From Rothia mucilaginosa (lineage in GTDB: Bacteria; Actinomycetota; Actinomycetes; Actinomycetales; Micrococcaceae), in assembly GCF_019334805.1 (NCBI RefSeq), contig NZ_CP079822.1:248001-312000 (forward strand): a stretch of DNA of 64,000 nt, given 5' to 3'. A model generated the notes under the pieces. The model was not told the DNA's origin, did no database searches, and saw only the letters and a list, made by a program, of their open reading frames with translations. Of the stretch, positions 8,863-18,300 are shown in pieces. How positions within the stretch are numbered: the stretch's first letter is position 1; each line of letters starts with the position of its first letter. The position numbers were made by a program, and so were the translations under genes.

Positions 8863-10695
8863 ATGTCCTCACTTCCCAACCACATGCGCTTTGCGCTACC
8901 CAAAAACATGGCCAAGAGCGGCTGCGCCATCACCCTGGCGGGCGCCATGCTCTTGCCCCTCTCCCCCGCGTTTGCCGCACCTGCTACTCCGGTAGCTGCC
9001 CAGGCTGTTGCACAGGGTGAGGTTCAGGGTGCTCAGCGTCTGCAGGTTACCTCCGGCACTTTTGACATTCTCAAGGGCGGCAACGTGACCGTTAGCGGCT
9101 CCGGTTTCTCCAAGGACTTCGTTGAAGGCAAGTCGTTCCGCCTGTACGTTGTTCCGAAGGGTGAAAGCGTTGCTTTCCCGCCGCACCGCCCGCGTGATTA
9201 CCCGTTCTATGTTCAGGATGTTCCCGCCTCCGCCTTTGCGGCTGACGGCACCGTGAACCTGACCGCTTCTATCGGCGCTAACTATCTGGAGGCCAATGGC
9301 TCGTCCTTCGATGTTGTGCTCGGTTACCGCGATGACGCTGAAGACGGCTGGATTCCCGCGGATGAAGTTCGTGCTGAACTGAAGGTTGCGGATGTTCCCG
9401 CCGTTGATTCCCCGACTCTGTCGTACGACGCTTCGTCGGTGAATGCTTCTGAGAACACTAAGGTCACCGTGAACGGTGCCGGTTTCCAGAACATTTCGTA
9501 CAACGGTAGCGAGTCGCTAATTGTGGCGGTTCGTGCGGTTGATCCGGCGACCGGTAAGGCGACCGGCCCCGCGCTGGCTCAGTCGGAGGCTAAGTTCACC
9601 TCTTACTCTGCTTTCTTTGGCCAGTACATGGGTTACACTAACGGCCGTTTCTCGACGGTTCTGGACATCCCGGCGGGCACCCTGAAGTCCGGCAGCTCCT
9701 ACGTTGTGCAGACTTTCGAGTTCAACGTTCCGGAAGATAACGATGAGGCGAACAGCCAGGCGCTGAGCACTCAGGCGTTTGTTCCGGTGAACGGCGAGAA
9801 CGCTAAGACTGCTTCGCCTTCGGTTTCCCTGAGCACTGACACGGTGGATCTGAGCTCTTCGACCACTATCCGTGTGAAGGGTAAGGACTTCAAGGTTCCG
9901 GCTGGCGCTACCGTGAACGTTCTGTTCTCTGAGGCTGAGGCTGACGGCAACCCGACCGGTGAGGCTCTGGATAGCATCACTCTGAACTCTGACCGTGTGG
10001 CAACTGGCGCATTTGAGACCACCGTTAACGTTGACGGCACCAAGCTGGATGAGGATAGCCGCTACGCTATTTTCGTAACCATTAACTACGCAGATGGTCA
10101 GCGCGAGCGCATCGCTGCCGATTACCTGACTCTGACCGGTGAGTCTGCGAACAAGAAGGCTCATGAGCGTTTCGCTGATGTTCCGGCTGCTCACGCGAAC
10201 CACAAGGCTGTTCTGTGGGCTGCTGATCAGAAGCTGATTGATTCTCGTGAGAAGGATTGGTTCGGCGTTAATGATGATGCGACCCGCGGTGAGCTGACTG
10301 TTGCGCTGTACCGCCTGGCTGGTTCCCCGAAGGTTACCCTGCCGGCTACTAGCCCGTACCCGGATGTGAAGACCGATGACCCGAACTACACTGCGTACAT
10401 TTGGGCTCGTCAGAAGGGCATTACTTTCGGCTGGTCTGATGGTAAGTTCCACGCGAATGCGTCTGTTTCTAACGCTACTGTTGCGGCGTTCCTGTACCGT
10501 TTCGATGGTAAGAAGCCGGTTGTTGCGACTGAGGCGCCGTACACCGATGTAAAGGTCGGCTCTGCGTTCTACCGTGAGATTACTTGGGCTAAGCAGCAGA
10601 AGCTACAGGTTTTCCCGGGCTCTGAGTACCACCCGTCTGCGCTGGTGAGCCGTGGTGAGCTGGCTGGTTTCTTGATGAACTACAAGGTCCGCTAG
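8863..10695 (+). CDS. Secreted SLH-domain surface protein with three Ig-like modules
   Basis: About 610 residues. The start is the ATG of MSSLPNHMRF after GATTGGATAACA, matching the MSxLPN starts of later paralogues. The signal peptide ends near Ala-Phe-Ala-Ala-Pro. Three Ig-like modules follow: FDILKGGNVTVSGSGFSKDF (about 60), SSVNASENTKVTVNGAGF (about 200) and STDTVDLSSSTTIRVKGKDF (about 340). Three SLH repeats begin near 440 (FADVPAAHANHKAVLWAADQ, then ARQKGITFGWSDGKFHANA, then AFYREITWAKQQ). This copy has the clearest canonical SLH repeats of the cluster. Codon use is strongly biased to GCT/GTT endings, which suggests good expression. Envelope role inferred; ligand unknown. Confidence 0.87.
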   Translation: MSSLPNHMRFALPKNMAKSGCAITLAGAMLLPLSPAFAAPATPVAAQAVAQGEVQGAQRLQVTSGTFDILKGGNVTVSGSGFSKDFVEGKSFRLYVVPKGESVAFPPHRPRDYPFYVQDVPASAFAADGTVNLTASIGANYLEANGSSFDVVLGYRDDAEDGWIPADEVRAELKVADVPAVDSPTLSYDASSVNASENTKVTVNGAGFQNISYNGSESLIVAVRAVDPATGKATGPALAQSEAKFTSYSAFFGQYMGYTNGRFSTVLDIPAGTLKSGSSYVVQTFEFNVPEDNDEANSQALSTQAFVPVNGENAKTASPSVSLSTDTVDLSSSTTIRVKGKDFKVPAGATVNVLFSEAEADGNPTGEALDSITLNSDRVATGAFETTVNVDGTKLDEDSRYAIFVTINYADGQRERIAADYLTLTGESANKKAHERFADVPAAHANHKAVLWAADQKLIDSREKDWFGVNDDATRGELTVALYRLAGSPKVTLPATSPYPDVKTDDPNYTAYIWARQKGITFGWSDGKFHANASVSNATVAAFLYRFDGKKPVVATEAPYTDVKVGSAFYREITWAKQQKLQVFPGSEYHPSALVSRGELAGFLMNYKVR

Positions 10696-11168
10696 GGCTC
10701 TATAAGGTTCACTAGGGCTTTATAAGGTTCGCTAGGACTAGTCTCTAGGGTCTATGGATTATGCCGGGCTGGCGGCGATGAAACGTTGGTTTTATCCCGC
10801 CGGCCCGGCTTTTCTGTGCCATTGCGGGGTGTTTATGAGGTGACTGCAAGGTATCTGTAGGGGCGCGTGCGGGACTGTCGCCCGGTGCTGTTCCGCGGTT
10901 TTTCGAGGTATTTTTGCCGGTTGCCACGCTAGTGTGGGCTGTACCGCATGTGGGGCGCACCTCATGCGGTACCCGCTATTGGGTGGATTTTTGGGGTGCT
11001 CCACTCCCCTTTTTCAAGAATGTTCCATGGAGTGTAAATTAATATTTTTCAAGCTGTGGTTTATGCTTAGGACTGTTGCGCCCCCTTGGTGCGCGCCCGT
11101 TTCCGGTTGGGTGCGTAGAACTAGAGGGAGCCCATCACACACCGATACATCAACCACATCGAGGATTC
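10696..11168 (+). other. Intergenic region between SLH genes 5 and 6
   Basis: 473 bases. It begins with short direct repeats of the stop-codon region (CTATAAGGTTC recurring at about 10700-10735), then the terminator annotated separately. The rest contains no gene I can support. TATGCT at 11062-11067 is a possible -10 for the gene at 11169, with a weak upstream match. Confidence 0.45.
10763..10814 (+). terminator. Rho-independent terminator after SLH gene 5
   Basis: GCCGGGCTGGCGG at 10763-10775 pairs with CCGCCGGCCCGGC at 10797-10809 (one mismatch), followed by TTTTC. Confidence 0.8.
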
Positions 11169-12053
11169 ATGTCCCAGGATTTTAAGCAGCCGACTAATGC
11201 TGCCCATAATTCTTCTGCACCTCTGCTGGCGCCGGAGGGCACCCCCGAGGCTTCTTCTCAGGATGCCGCTAAGAAGCGTAAGCGCCGCCGTATTGAGCTG
11301 GCTGTTGGCGCTGTGGCGTTGGCGGGTGTTTTGTATCTGCCGTTCTCACCTCTTTTCTCTTTTTATGATTCGTCGGAGGCGCGTCTTTCTTCGGCGGATA
11401 CTGCTGCGCCGGTAGCTGCTTCGGTGCCTGCTACCTCCTCTCCTCTGGCGTCGAGTTCTTCGACACAGGGCCCGAAGATTCTGCGTCCGTCCGTGACCGC
11501 GCCTGATGCGAACACTATGTTTGCTGATGCCCCTGAGGATTCTGCGTACTATGCGGGTATCCGTTGGGCTGTTCGCACTCAGACGATGGAGCCGCTTTCT
11601 GAGGACCACTTTGGTGCTGAGGATCCGGTGACTCGTGGCGAGTTGATCACCATGTTCTATAAGCTGGCGGGTTCGCCGGCGGTAACCCGTCCGGAGCATT
11701 CGCCGTATGCGGATGTTGATGAGTCTGACCCGAACTATGATGCGTACCTGTGGGCGCGTCAGGAGCGTATTACGTCCGGTTGGGTTGATGGTAAGTTCCA
11801 TGCGGAGGCGCGCCTGTCGAACGCTTCTGCTGCGGCTCTTCTGTACCGTGCTGATGGTGCGCAGAAGATTCAGATGTCGGGTACTTCCCCGTTTAGCGAT
11901 GTTTCGTCTGCGACTCCGTTCTACCGTCAGATTGTGTGGGCGTCTCGCCATGGCGTGTCGACGGTGTCTGAGGGTAATGCTTTTGAGCCGACGGCTCAGA
12001 CCTCTCGTGGTCGTGTTGCGATGATGATGTACCTGTACTTCCGCACTTCCTAG
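11169..12053 (+). CDS. Membrane-anchored SLH-domain protein
   Basis: 294 residues. I chose the ATG at 11169 (MSQDFKQPT) because of the upstream GAGGA; a longer frame starts at 11076 without support. Unlike its neighbours it has no cleavable signal peptide. The first 40 residues are polar and end in KKRKRRR, followed by a single hydrophobic segment (about residues 45-65), so it is probably a type II membrane protein. A Ser/Ala/Pro linker leads to three SLH repeats (FADAPEDSAYYAGIRWAVRT, YADVDESDPNYDAYLWARQ, FSDVSSATPFYRQIVWASRH). The Ig-like modules are absent. It may tie the membrane to the wall polymer. Its terminator follows directly. Confidence 0.85.
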   Translation: MSQDFKQPTNAAHNSSAPLLAPEGTPEASSQDAAKKRKRRRIELAVGAVALAGVLYLPFSPLFSFYDSSEARLSSADTAAPVAASVPATSSPLASSSSTQGPKILRPSVTAPDANTMFADAPEDSAYYAGIRWAVRTQTMEPLSEDHFGAEDPVTRGELITMFYKLAGSPAVTRPEHSPYADVDESDPNYDAYLWARQERITSGWVDGKFHAEARLSNASAAALLYRADGAQKIQMSGTSPFSDVSSATPFYRQIVWASRHGVSTVSEGNAFEPTAQTSRGRVAMMMYLYFRTS

Positions 12054-12113
12054 TTTTTGCACTTCCTAGTTTCTGTGCTTTGTTTTAGCGCTTTGCTTTA
12101 GCGTGTTTGGCGG

Positions 12114-12150
12114 CCCCGCACTCTTGTTTGGGAGTGCGGGGTTCTTTTTT
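12114..12150 (+). terminator. Rho-independent terminator after SLH gene 6
   Basis: CCCCGCACTC at 12114-12123 pairs perfectly with GAGTGCGGGG at 12132-12141, followed by TTCTTTTTT. Confidence 0.9.
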
Positions 12151-12236
12151 CGGGCTTTAGCCTGCTGGGCTCAGTTTTTAGCGGCTGGTCAACCTGGGAA
12201 AACCCTCAGAACCTTCAAGTCTCTATTGAGTGTTTC

Positions 12237-12265
12237 CTGACATCTGTTCAGCCCTTTGATAGGGT
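12237..12265 (+). promoter_or_regulatory. Sigma-A type promoter, copy 1 of 4
   Basis: CTGACA at 12237-12242, a 17-base spacer, TAGGGT at 12260-12265. The same boxes with the same spacing recur before the next three genes. The 5' leader of about 125 nt contains a small hairpin TCCCCGAAAC/GGGGA at about 12272-12291, also conserved in the other copies. Confidence 0.75.
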
Positions 12266-12395
12266 GAAATTGTCCCCGAAACTGACGGGGATATTCGACC
12301 ACTTCTCATTGGGTTGGCGCAGATTCGACGAAGATTTCTCACTCCCCTTTTAGAAACTGCATTGGCGCGATGGGTTCGACCAATAAGGAATGATT

Positions 12396-14360
12396 ATGTC
12401 CGCTCTTCCGAATTTCAAGGCTTCGTCCTTCTTCCGTGCAGCACGGGGTTGCGGTGCATTGGCGCTGGCTGGCGCGATGATTCTGCCGATGTCTCCTGCG
12501 CTTGCTCAGAATGTTGCCGCGGATACTCCTGCGGCGGCTGTTGCTGGTTCCCTGCCGGATGATCGCGTCCGCGAGAATCCTGTTGCTACTTCTGATGAGT
12601 TCGCTCCTCATTGGAGCTACAACGCTTTGAAGGATACCGGTAACGATCAGGTTCTGAACTTCTCAGGTTGGGGTTTCAACGGCGATATTAACTCCCCGAA
12701 GGGTGTTCAGATTGTTGTGCGTGAGAAGGGCTCGAACACCCCCGTCCTGGCTATTAGCGACATCATCGAGTACAACGACCCCGAGTATGCGTTCCAGTAC
12801 CAGCATGGGCTCCTCAACGGTAACGTTAAGATTCCCGCTAACACCCTGAATAAGGCAAAGCAGTACGTTGTCGAGGTATGGGGCAACAACGGCTACCAGG
12901 AGGGTAGCGAAGACCTGGTGACCCCCGTTGTTGGCAAGGCACCCGAGGGTCGCGGTACTCTGCTCGCTTCTCAGACGCTGAACTTCAATGGTTCTGACGG
13001 CACGACGGCTGCGGATGTTCCGGGCGCTAAGGCCACCCAGGAGGACGCTCCGACGTTCGAGGTTCTGTACGACGGCAAGGCTCAGTTGCTGTACACCTTT
13101 GAGGGCGGTACCGTCCACGTGAAGGGTTCGGGTTTCACTAAGGAGTGGCGTGAAAAGCACGGCAAGGTGGCGGTTTACCTGGCCGCTTCTCAGGGTGTTC
13201 CCGACGGTAGCCTACTGCCCGCTGATGATACGCCGCTGCGTTTTGAGGAGGGTAAGGACTTCACCATTGCTGAGGACGGCACCCTGGATGCTCAGCTGAC
13301 GGTCAAGCCGGACGTGCTTCAGCGCTACTATGAGCCTCGCTACTACTTCCCCGGTATCCCGACTTACGATGTGCGTTACGAGGTTGACCTGGTTGCTGAG
13401 CAGCAGGGTCAGCCCCAGCTGACCATTGAGGATCTGTGGGCTGGCAAGAATGTGATTCGCCGTATTGCAGTGCAAACTCAGGCGTTCCGTCCCAGTCCGT
13501 TTGCCCCCAAGGTGGAATACAAGGCTCTTGGCGATACCACCACTGATCAGGACATTTACTTCTCGGGTACCGGTTTCTACGGTGAGATTCACTCCGTCAA
13601 GGGTGTTCAGTATGTAATCCGTGAGAAGGGTTCGAACACCCCTGTTCTGGCGACCAGCGACATCATTGAGTACAACCACCACGACCGTGCCTTTGAGTAT
13701 GTGAACGGCGTAGTGAACGGCACCGTGAAGGTTCCGGCTAACACTTTGGATGCTTCGAAGAAGTACGTGGTGGAGGTCTGGGCTAATGACGGCTACAGCG
13801 AGAGCGGCGAGTTCCTTGCCCCCGTTGTGGGTAAGGCGCCCGAGGGTCGCGGTGAGCTGTTGGCTTCTCAGGACCTGAATTTCAAGGGCTCTGACGCTGT
13901 TGAGGATAAGAAGCCTAGCTTGACCGATGAGCAGCGCAAGGAACGCGCTACCCGCGGTGAGCTGGCGGTGGCTCTGTACCTTCAGGCTGGCGCGCCCGAG
14001 GTGAAGCTGCCTGAGACGTCGCCCTGGCCGGATGTGAAGACTGACGACCCGAACTACGCTGCGTACATTTGGGTTCGTGAGAAGGGCATCAGCTACGGCT
14101 GGTCGGACGGCAAGTTCCACGCGGACGCTGGTATCTCGAACGCTACCGTTGCGGCGTTCACTTACCGTGCGGCGGGTTCTCCTGCGGTGACGGGTGATTC
14201 TCCCTATGTGGATGTTAAGCCTGGTGCTCCGTTCTATCGTGAGATTCTGTGGGCGAGCCAGAATTTGCCTACTGTGTACGGTGGTCACTATTTCATTCCT
14301 AAGCAGCTGCTGACTCGCGGCCATCTGGAGACTGTTCTGACTGCTTTCCAGTCTCGATAA
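12396..14360 (+). CDS. Secreted SLH-domain protein with duplicated Ig-like module (subfamily 2)
   Basis: About 654 residues; ATG at 12396 follows AAGGA with 5-base spacing. Signal peptide to about residue 38 (ends ALAQN). A module I call B (signature KGVQIVVREKGSNTPVLA, PANTLNKAKQYVVEVWG, APEGRGTLLASQ) occupies about 65-200. Module A (GGTVHVKGSGFTKEWREKHG, EGKDFTIAEDGTLDAQL) occupies about 225-365. A second B copy lies at about 370-505, then SLH repeats to the end (ARGELAVALYLQAGAP-like, REKGISYGWSDGKFHADA). The three following paralogues have only A-B, so this gene gained an extra B next to the signal peptide. Predicted envelope protein, ligand unknown. Confidence 0.87.
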   Translation: MSALPNFKASSFFRAARGCGALALAGAMILPMSPALAQNVAADTPAAAVAGSLPDDRVRENPVATSDEFAPHWSYNALKDTGNDQVLNFSGWGFNGDINSPKGVQIVVREKGSNTPVLAISDIIEYNDPEYAFQYQHGLLNGNVKIPANTLNKAKQYVVEVWGNNGYQEGSEDLVTPVVGKAPEGRGTLLASQTLNFNGSDGTTAADVPGAKATQEDAPTFEVLYDGKAQLLYTFEGGTVHVKGSGFTKEWREKHGKVAVYLAASQGVPDGSLLPADDTPLRFEEGKDFTIAEDGTLDAQLTVKPDVLQRYYEPRYYFPGIPTYDVRYEVDLVAEQQGQPQLTIEDLWAGKNVIRRIAVQTQAFRPSPFAPKVEYKALGDTTTDQDIYFSGTGFYGEIHSVKGVQYVIREKGSNTPVLATSDIIEYNHHDRAFEYVNGVVNGTVKVPANTLDASKKYVVEVWANDGYSESGEFLAPVVGKAPEGRGELLASQDLNFKGSDAVEDKKPSLTDEQRKERATRGELAVALYLQAGAPEVKLPETSPWPDVKTDDPNYAAYIWVREKGISYGWSDGKFHADAGISNATVAAFTYRAAGSPAVTGDSPYVDVKPGAPFYREILWASQNLPTVYGGHYFIPKQLLTRGHLETVLTAFQSR

Positions 14361-14407
14361 GCTGGCTCGCTAAACTGGCTCTGCTTATCGACTAGTCGCA
14401 CGAATAA

Positions 14408-14456
14408 CCCCGTGTTCCCGAGTGGTGTTTCTATTCGGGAGCGCGGGGTTCTGTTT
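14408..14456 (+). terminator. Rho-independent terminator after SLH gene 7
   Basis: CCCCGTGTTCCCGA at 14408-14421 pairs with TCGGGAGCGCGGGG at 14435-14448, followed by TTCTGTTTT. The same design follows the next two genes. Confidence 0.82.
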
Positions 14457-14557
14457 TCGGGGTTTGGCTTGCTGAGTTTGGTTTGCTGGGCTCATTTTTT
14501 AGTGGCTGGTCAACCTGTGAAAACCATCAGAACCTTCAAGCCTCTCTTGAGTGTTCT

Positions 14558-14586
14558 CTGACATCTACCTGAGGGTTTGATAGGGT
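14558..14586 (+). promoter_or_regulatory. Sigma-A type promoter, copy 2 of 4
   Basis: CTGACA at 14558-14563, 17-base spacer, TAGGGT at 14581-14586. The surrounding sequence (about 14505-14665) is closely similar to the region before the previous gene, including the leader hairpin CCCCGAAACCGACGGGG. Confidence 0.75.
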
Positions 14587-14721
14587 GAAAATGTCCCCGA
14601 AACCGACGGGGATACTCAACCACTTCTCATTGGGTTGGCGCAGATCCGACGGAGATTTCTCACCCCCAGAAACCCTATGAACCTGCATCATCCCGGTGGG
14701 TACGACCCGTTAGGATGATGC

Positions 14722-16257
14722 ATGTCCCCGCTTCCGAATTCTAAGTCTTCTTTCCTCCGTGCGGCTCAGGGTTGCGGCGCACTGGTGCTGGCTGGCGCTA
14801 TGGTTCTGCCGATGACTCCGGCACTCGCCCAGGATGCGGCACCTGTTGCTAATGCACCGGCGGCAAATGCTGTGACCCCCAAGCCGGCTGCTCAGGATGC
14901 AGCGGCACAGCCGACGTACTCCACTGATTATGACGGTATTCTGTACACCGGCGAGGGTGGCACCGTGACCCTGAAGGGTGCCGGTTTCACCAAGCAGTGG
15001 CGTGAGCAGCACGGCACCGTTGTCTTCTACATTGCTGCTACGAAGGACCGCCCCGGTAACGCTGAGCCTTCCACGTCGATGCTCCGTTTTGAAGAGGGTA
15101 AGGATTTCACCATTGCCGATAACGGTACTTTTGAGGCAAAGCTGACCGTCAAGGCTAAGGCGCTGGAGAGTTTCTACACTCCCATCGATTATTTCCCGGG
15201 TATCACCCTGGATGAGGTGCGTTACGAGACGGGTATTTTGACCGAGGCTAAGGGCCAGCCCCAGTCGAGCATTGAGGATATTTGGGCTCGCAAGAACGTT
15301 ATCGCCCACCACCCGATGTACACCCGCGCTTACCATCCGCAGGTCCTGGCACCTAAGTGGAAGTATGATGCTTTGAAGGACACCACGAAGGATCAGGAGT
15401 TGCTGGTCAAGGGTGAGGGTTTCGTTGGTGAGGAGTTGCCTGGCCGTGAGGGTGCCATGTACGTGATTCGCGAGAAGGGCACCGGCACCCCCGTCCTGGC
15501 GATGAGCGATATGAAGTCCTACTATGAAGGTCCCGATGGCGTAACCCGCCTGGAGGGAGGCACTCTTTACCGCACCATCAAGATCCCCGCAAACACCCTG
15601 GATCCGTCTAAGCAGTACGTCATTGAGGCGTGGAGCGACTACGACTACGACCTCACCAAGAAGGACAGGCCCCTCATCACCCCGATTGTGGGTTTGGCGC
15701 CGGAGCACCGCGGTGTTCTTATGGGCCGTCAGGATCTGAAGTTTGAGGGTGTTCAGGACTTCGCGGATGCTACTGCGCCCGCGCGAGAATACAAGACCTT
15801 CACCTCGAAGCTCACCTACCAGGAGCAGCAGCAGCGCGCTACTCGCGGCGAGTTGACTGCGGCGCTGTACGCTCAGGCTGGTAGCCCCAAGGTGAACCTC
15901 CCGGCAGTCTCCCCCTGGCCGGATGTGAAGACCACCGACCCGAACTACACCGCTTACGTGTGGGCTCGTCAGAAGGGTATTACTTTCGGCTGGTCTGATG
16001 GTAAGTTCCACGCGGATGCCGGTATTTCGAACGCTACGGTTGCGGCGTTCACCTACCGTGCAGCGGGTTCCCCGGCGGTATCAGGTGTGTCTTCCTTTAC
16101 CGATGTGAAGCCGAATTCTGCGTTCTACCGTGAGATTCTGTGGTCCACTCAGCAGTATGTCATTAATCCGGATTTCGGCTCTTTTAATGCGACGGACCTG
16201 GTGAATCGTGGTCAGTTGGAGCAGATGCTGTTCAATTTCCAGAACCGCGCTAAGTAA
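14722..16257 (+). CDS. Secreted SLH-domain surface protein (subfamily 2, A-B type)
   Basis: 511 residues. Signal peptide with MSPLPNSKSS start and ALAQ cleavage region near residue 36. Module A (about 70-210) has GGTVTLKGAGFTKQWREQHG and EGKDFTIADNGTFEAKL. Module B (about 215-350) has MYVIREKGTGTPVLAMSD and KQYVIEAWSDYDYD. SLH repeats run from about 370 (ARQKGITFGWSDGKFHADA, AFYREILWSTQQ). It is closest to the gene at 18459, sharing the variant GTG(T/S)PVL loop and GLAPEHRG, so the four genes form two pairs by module B type. Envelope role inferred. Confidence 0.87.
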   Translation: MSPLPNSKSSFLRAAQGCGALVLAGAMVLPMTPALAQDAAPVANAPAANAVTPKPAAQDAAAQPTYSTDYDGILYTGEGGTVTLKGAGFTKQWREQHGTVVFYIAATKDRPGNAEPSTSMLRFEEGKDFTIADNGTFEAKLTVKAKALESFYTPIDYFPGITLDEVRYETGILTEAKGQPQSSIEDIWARKNVIAHHPMYTRAYHPQVLAPKWKYDALKDTTKDQELLVKGEGFVGEELPGREGAMYVIREKGTGTPVLAMSDMKSYYEGPDGVTRLEGGTLYRTIKIPANTLDPSKQYVIEAWSDYDYDLTKKDRPLITPIVGLAPEHRGVLMGRQDLKFEGVQDFADATAPAREYKTFTSKLTYQEQQQRATRGELTAALYAQAGSPKVNLPAVSPWPDVKTTDPNYTAYVWARQKGITFGWSDGKFHADAGISNATVAAFTYRAAGSPAVSGVSSFTDVKPNSAFYREILWSTQQYVINPDFGSFNATDLVNRGQLEQMLFNFQNRAK

Positions 16258-16281
16258 GGCGGACTAGTTCTACGCTGAATA

Positions 16282-16333
16282 CCCCGTGTTCTCGAGCAGG
16301 TTTTCTGTTCGGGCACACGGGGTTCAGCTTTTA
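16282..16333 (+). terminator. Rho-independent terminator after SLH gene 8
   Basis: CCCCGTGTTC at 16282-16291 pairs with a GGGCACACGGGG arm ending at 16322, then TTCAGCTTTTA. Duplicate of the cassette at 14408. Confidence 0.78.
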
Positions 16334-16389
16334 CCGGCTGATCAACCTGTGAAATGTCTCAAAACCTTCAAGCCTCCCTTGAGTGTTCC

Positions 16390-16418
16390 CTGACATCATT
16401 TGGAGGGTTTGATAGGGT
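16390..16418 (+). promoter_or_regulatory. Sigma-A type promoter, copy 3 of 4
   Basis: CTGACA at 16390-16395, 17-base spacer, TAGGGT at 16413-16418, followed by the conserved leader hairpin CCCCGAAACCGACGGGG. Confidence 0.75.
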
Positions 16419-16545
16419 GAAAATGTCCCCGAAACCGACGGGGCTTCCAACCATTTTTCTCATAGGGCGTGCAGATTCAACGGCGAATTCCCTACCCGCC
16501 GTTGATTCCGCAGAGCTCTGCGGGAAACAACTTTAAGGATGTGCT

Positions 16546-18117
16546 ATGTCCTCGCTTCCGAACTCTAAGTCTTCTTTCCTCCGCGCAGCTCAGGGTTGCG
16601 GCGCGCTGGCGTTGGCTGGTGCTATGGTTCTGCCGATGACCCCGGCGCTGGCTCAGAATGCGGCTCCTGCCGCTGATGCCGCCGTTGTTGCCGCTACCCC
16701 GCAGGCGGCCAACCAGGTCGCTGCGGCTACCCCGACCCTGGATGTGTCTCTCCCCAATGGTTACAACTACGACGGCGTAAACATCTTCCTCGTAACGACC
16801 GAGGGCGGTACCGTCCATGTGAAGGGCGCGGGCTACACGAAGGAGTGGCGCGCCCAGCACGGCACCGTAGCGCTGTACATTGCTCCCGCGAACTACGCGC
16901 CCTCCGGCTACGAGATTCCGACTTCGAAGATGTTGCGCTTTGTGGAGGGTCAGGACTTCACCATTGCCGATGACGGCACTTTTGAGGCTGATCTGAAGGT
17001 TGAGGCGTACAAGCTTGCCGCCTACTACTTCGTTGATGACGATTACGCCCAGGATCCGACCGGCGGCACCAAGTATGATGTCCGCTACGAGATTCACGTG
17101 GTTGCTGAGCAGAAGGGTCAGAAGCCGCTGACCACTCAGGAGCTGTGGACCAGCAAGAACGTGGTGAGCACTCAGGTTCTGAATACTCTGGGTAAGAGGG
17201 CAGAGCCGTTCGCACCACGTCTGGGTTACAACGGTGTGGCTGATCCCGCAAAATCGCAGGATCTGAACGTTGGCGCTCAGGGTTTCCACGGCAATATCGA
17301 CTCCGTTAAGGGTGTCCAGTTCGTGGTTCGTGAGAAGGGCTCGAACACCCCGGTTCTGGCAACCAGCAACATCATCGAGTTTGACCACCCCACCGAGTCT
17401 TCGGCGTACCGTGACGGCAACCTGTACGGTAACGTGCATCTTCCGGCGAACACTCTGAATGCTTCGAAGAAGTACGTGATTGAGGTTTGGGCTAATGACG
17501 GTTACAGCGAGACGGGCGAGCTGCTCGCACCGGTCGTGGGCAAGTCCACCGAGGGCCGCGGTACCCTGCTCGCATGGCAGGACCTGGACCTGAACGGCAC
17601 GAACGGTTACAAGGATGCGAACCTGCCCAACGCTCAGGATCCCAAGAAGGACGACGATCAGAAGCCTGCTCCTTCTGATGAGAAGCTGAAGACCCCCGCA
17701 ACTCGCGGTGAGCTCGCGGCTGCCCTGTACATCCAGGCGGGCACCCCCGAGGTGAAGCTGCCTGAGACTTCCCCCTGGCCGGATGTGAAGACCGACGACC
17801 CGAACTTCCCGGCGTACGTGTGGGCTCGTCAGAAGGGTATTACCTTCGGCTGGTCGGACGGCAAGTTCCATGCTGATGCCGGCATTTCGAATGCTACCGT
17901 TGCGGCGTTCGCCTACCGTGCGGCTGGTTCTCCTGCGGTGACGGGCAACTCTCCCTACAGCGATGTGGCTCCGGGTTCGGCGTTCTACCGTGAGATTCTG
18001 TGGGCTCAGCAGAACAAGGTGGTGCTGAACGCTAGCGGCGCTTTTGACGCTCAGCACATGGTGACTCATGGTGAGCTGGAGACTCTGATTGAGGCGTTCC
18101 AGGCTCGCGCTAAGTAA
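16546..18117 (+). CDS. Secreted SLH-domain surface protein (subfamily 2, A-B type)
   Basis: 523 residues, start after AAGGATGTGCT. Signal peptide to about residue 37, module A (about 85-225; GGTVHVKGAGYTKEWRAQHG, EGQDFTIADDGTFEADL), module B (about 230-370; KGVQFVVREKGSNTPVLA, NASKKYVIEVWANDGYSETG), then SLH repeats (TRGELAAALYIQAGTP, ARQKGITFGWSDGKFHADA, AFYREILWAQQN). Module B is closest to the copies in the gene at 12396. The Asp/Lys-rich segment near residues 363-380 is a likely spacer before SLH. Envelope role inferred. Confidence 0.87.
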   Translation: MSSLPNSKSSFLRAAQGCGALALAGAMVLPMTPALAQNAAPAADAAVVAATPQAANQVAAATPTLDVSLPNGYNYDGVNIFLVTTEGGTVHVKGAGYTKEWRAQHGTVALYIAPANYAPSGYEIPTSKMLRFVEGQDFTIADDGTFEADLKVEAYKLAAYYFVDDDYAQDPTGGTKYDVRYEIHVVAEQKGQKPLTTQELWTSKNVVSTQVLNTLGKRAEPFAPRLGYNGVADPAKSQDLNVGAQGFHGNIDSVKGVQFVVREKGSNTPVLATSNIIEFDHPTESSAYRDGNLYGNVHLPANTLNASKKYVIEVWANDGYSETGELLAPVVGKSTEGRGTLLAWQDLDLNGTNGYKDANLPNAQDPKKDDDQKPAPSDEKLKTPATRGELAAALYIQAGTPEVKLPETSPWPDVKTDDPNFPAYVWARQKGITFGWSDGKFHADAGISNATVAAFAYRAAGSPAVTGNSPYSDVAPGSAFYREILWAQQNKVVLNASGAFDAQHMVTHGELETLIEAFQARAK

Positions 18118-18193
18118 GGTCGTTTAGCCCGCCCGCGTCCCCCTCGGGTTTTACCTTGAGGGCGAGTGCGGCGCATCGGATAGTTCTCTGAAT

Positions 18194-18244
18194 CCCCCGT
18201 GTTCCCGAATGGTTTTCTGTTCGGGGGCGCGGGGTTCAGCTTTT
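18194..18244 (+). terminator. Rho-independent terminator after SLH gene 9
   Basis: CCCCCGTGTTCCCGA pairs with TTCGGGGGCGCGGGG, followed by TTCAGCTTTT. Same cassette as at 14408 and 16282. Confidence 0.8.
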
Positions 18245-18300
18245 AACAGCTACCGCGGTGTGAGATTTCTCGAAACCTTAAAGTATTCCTTGAGCGTTTC

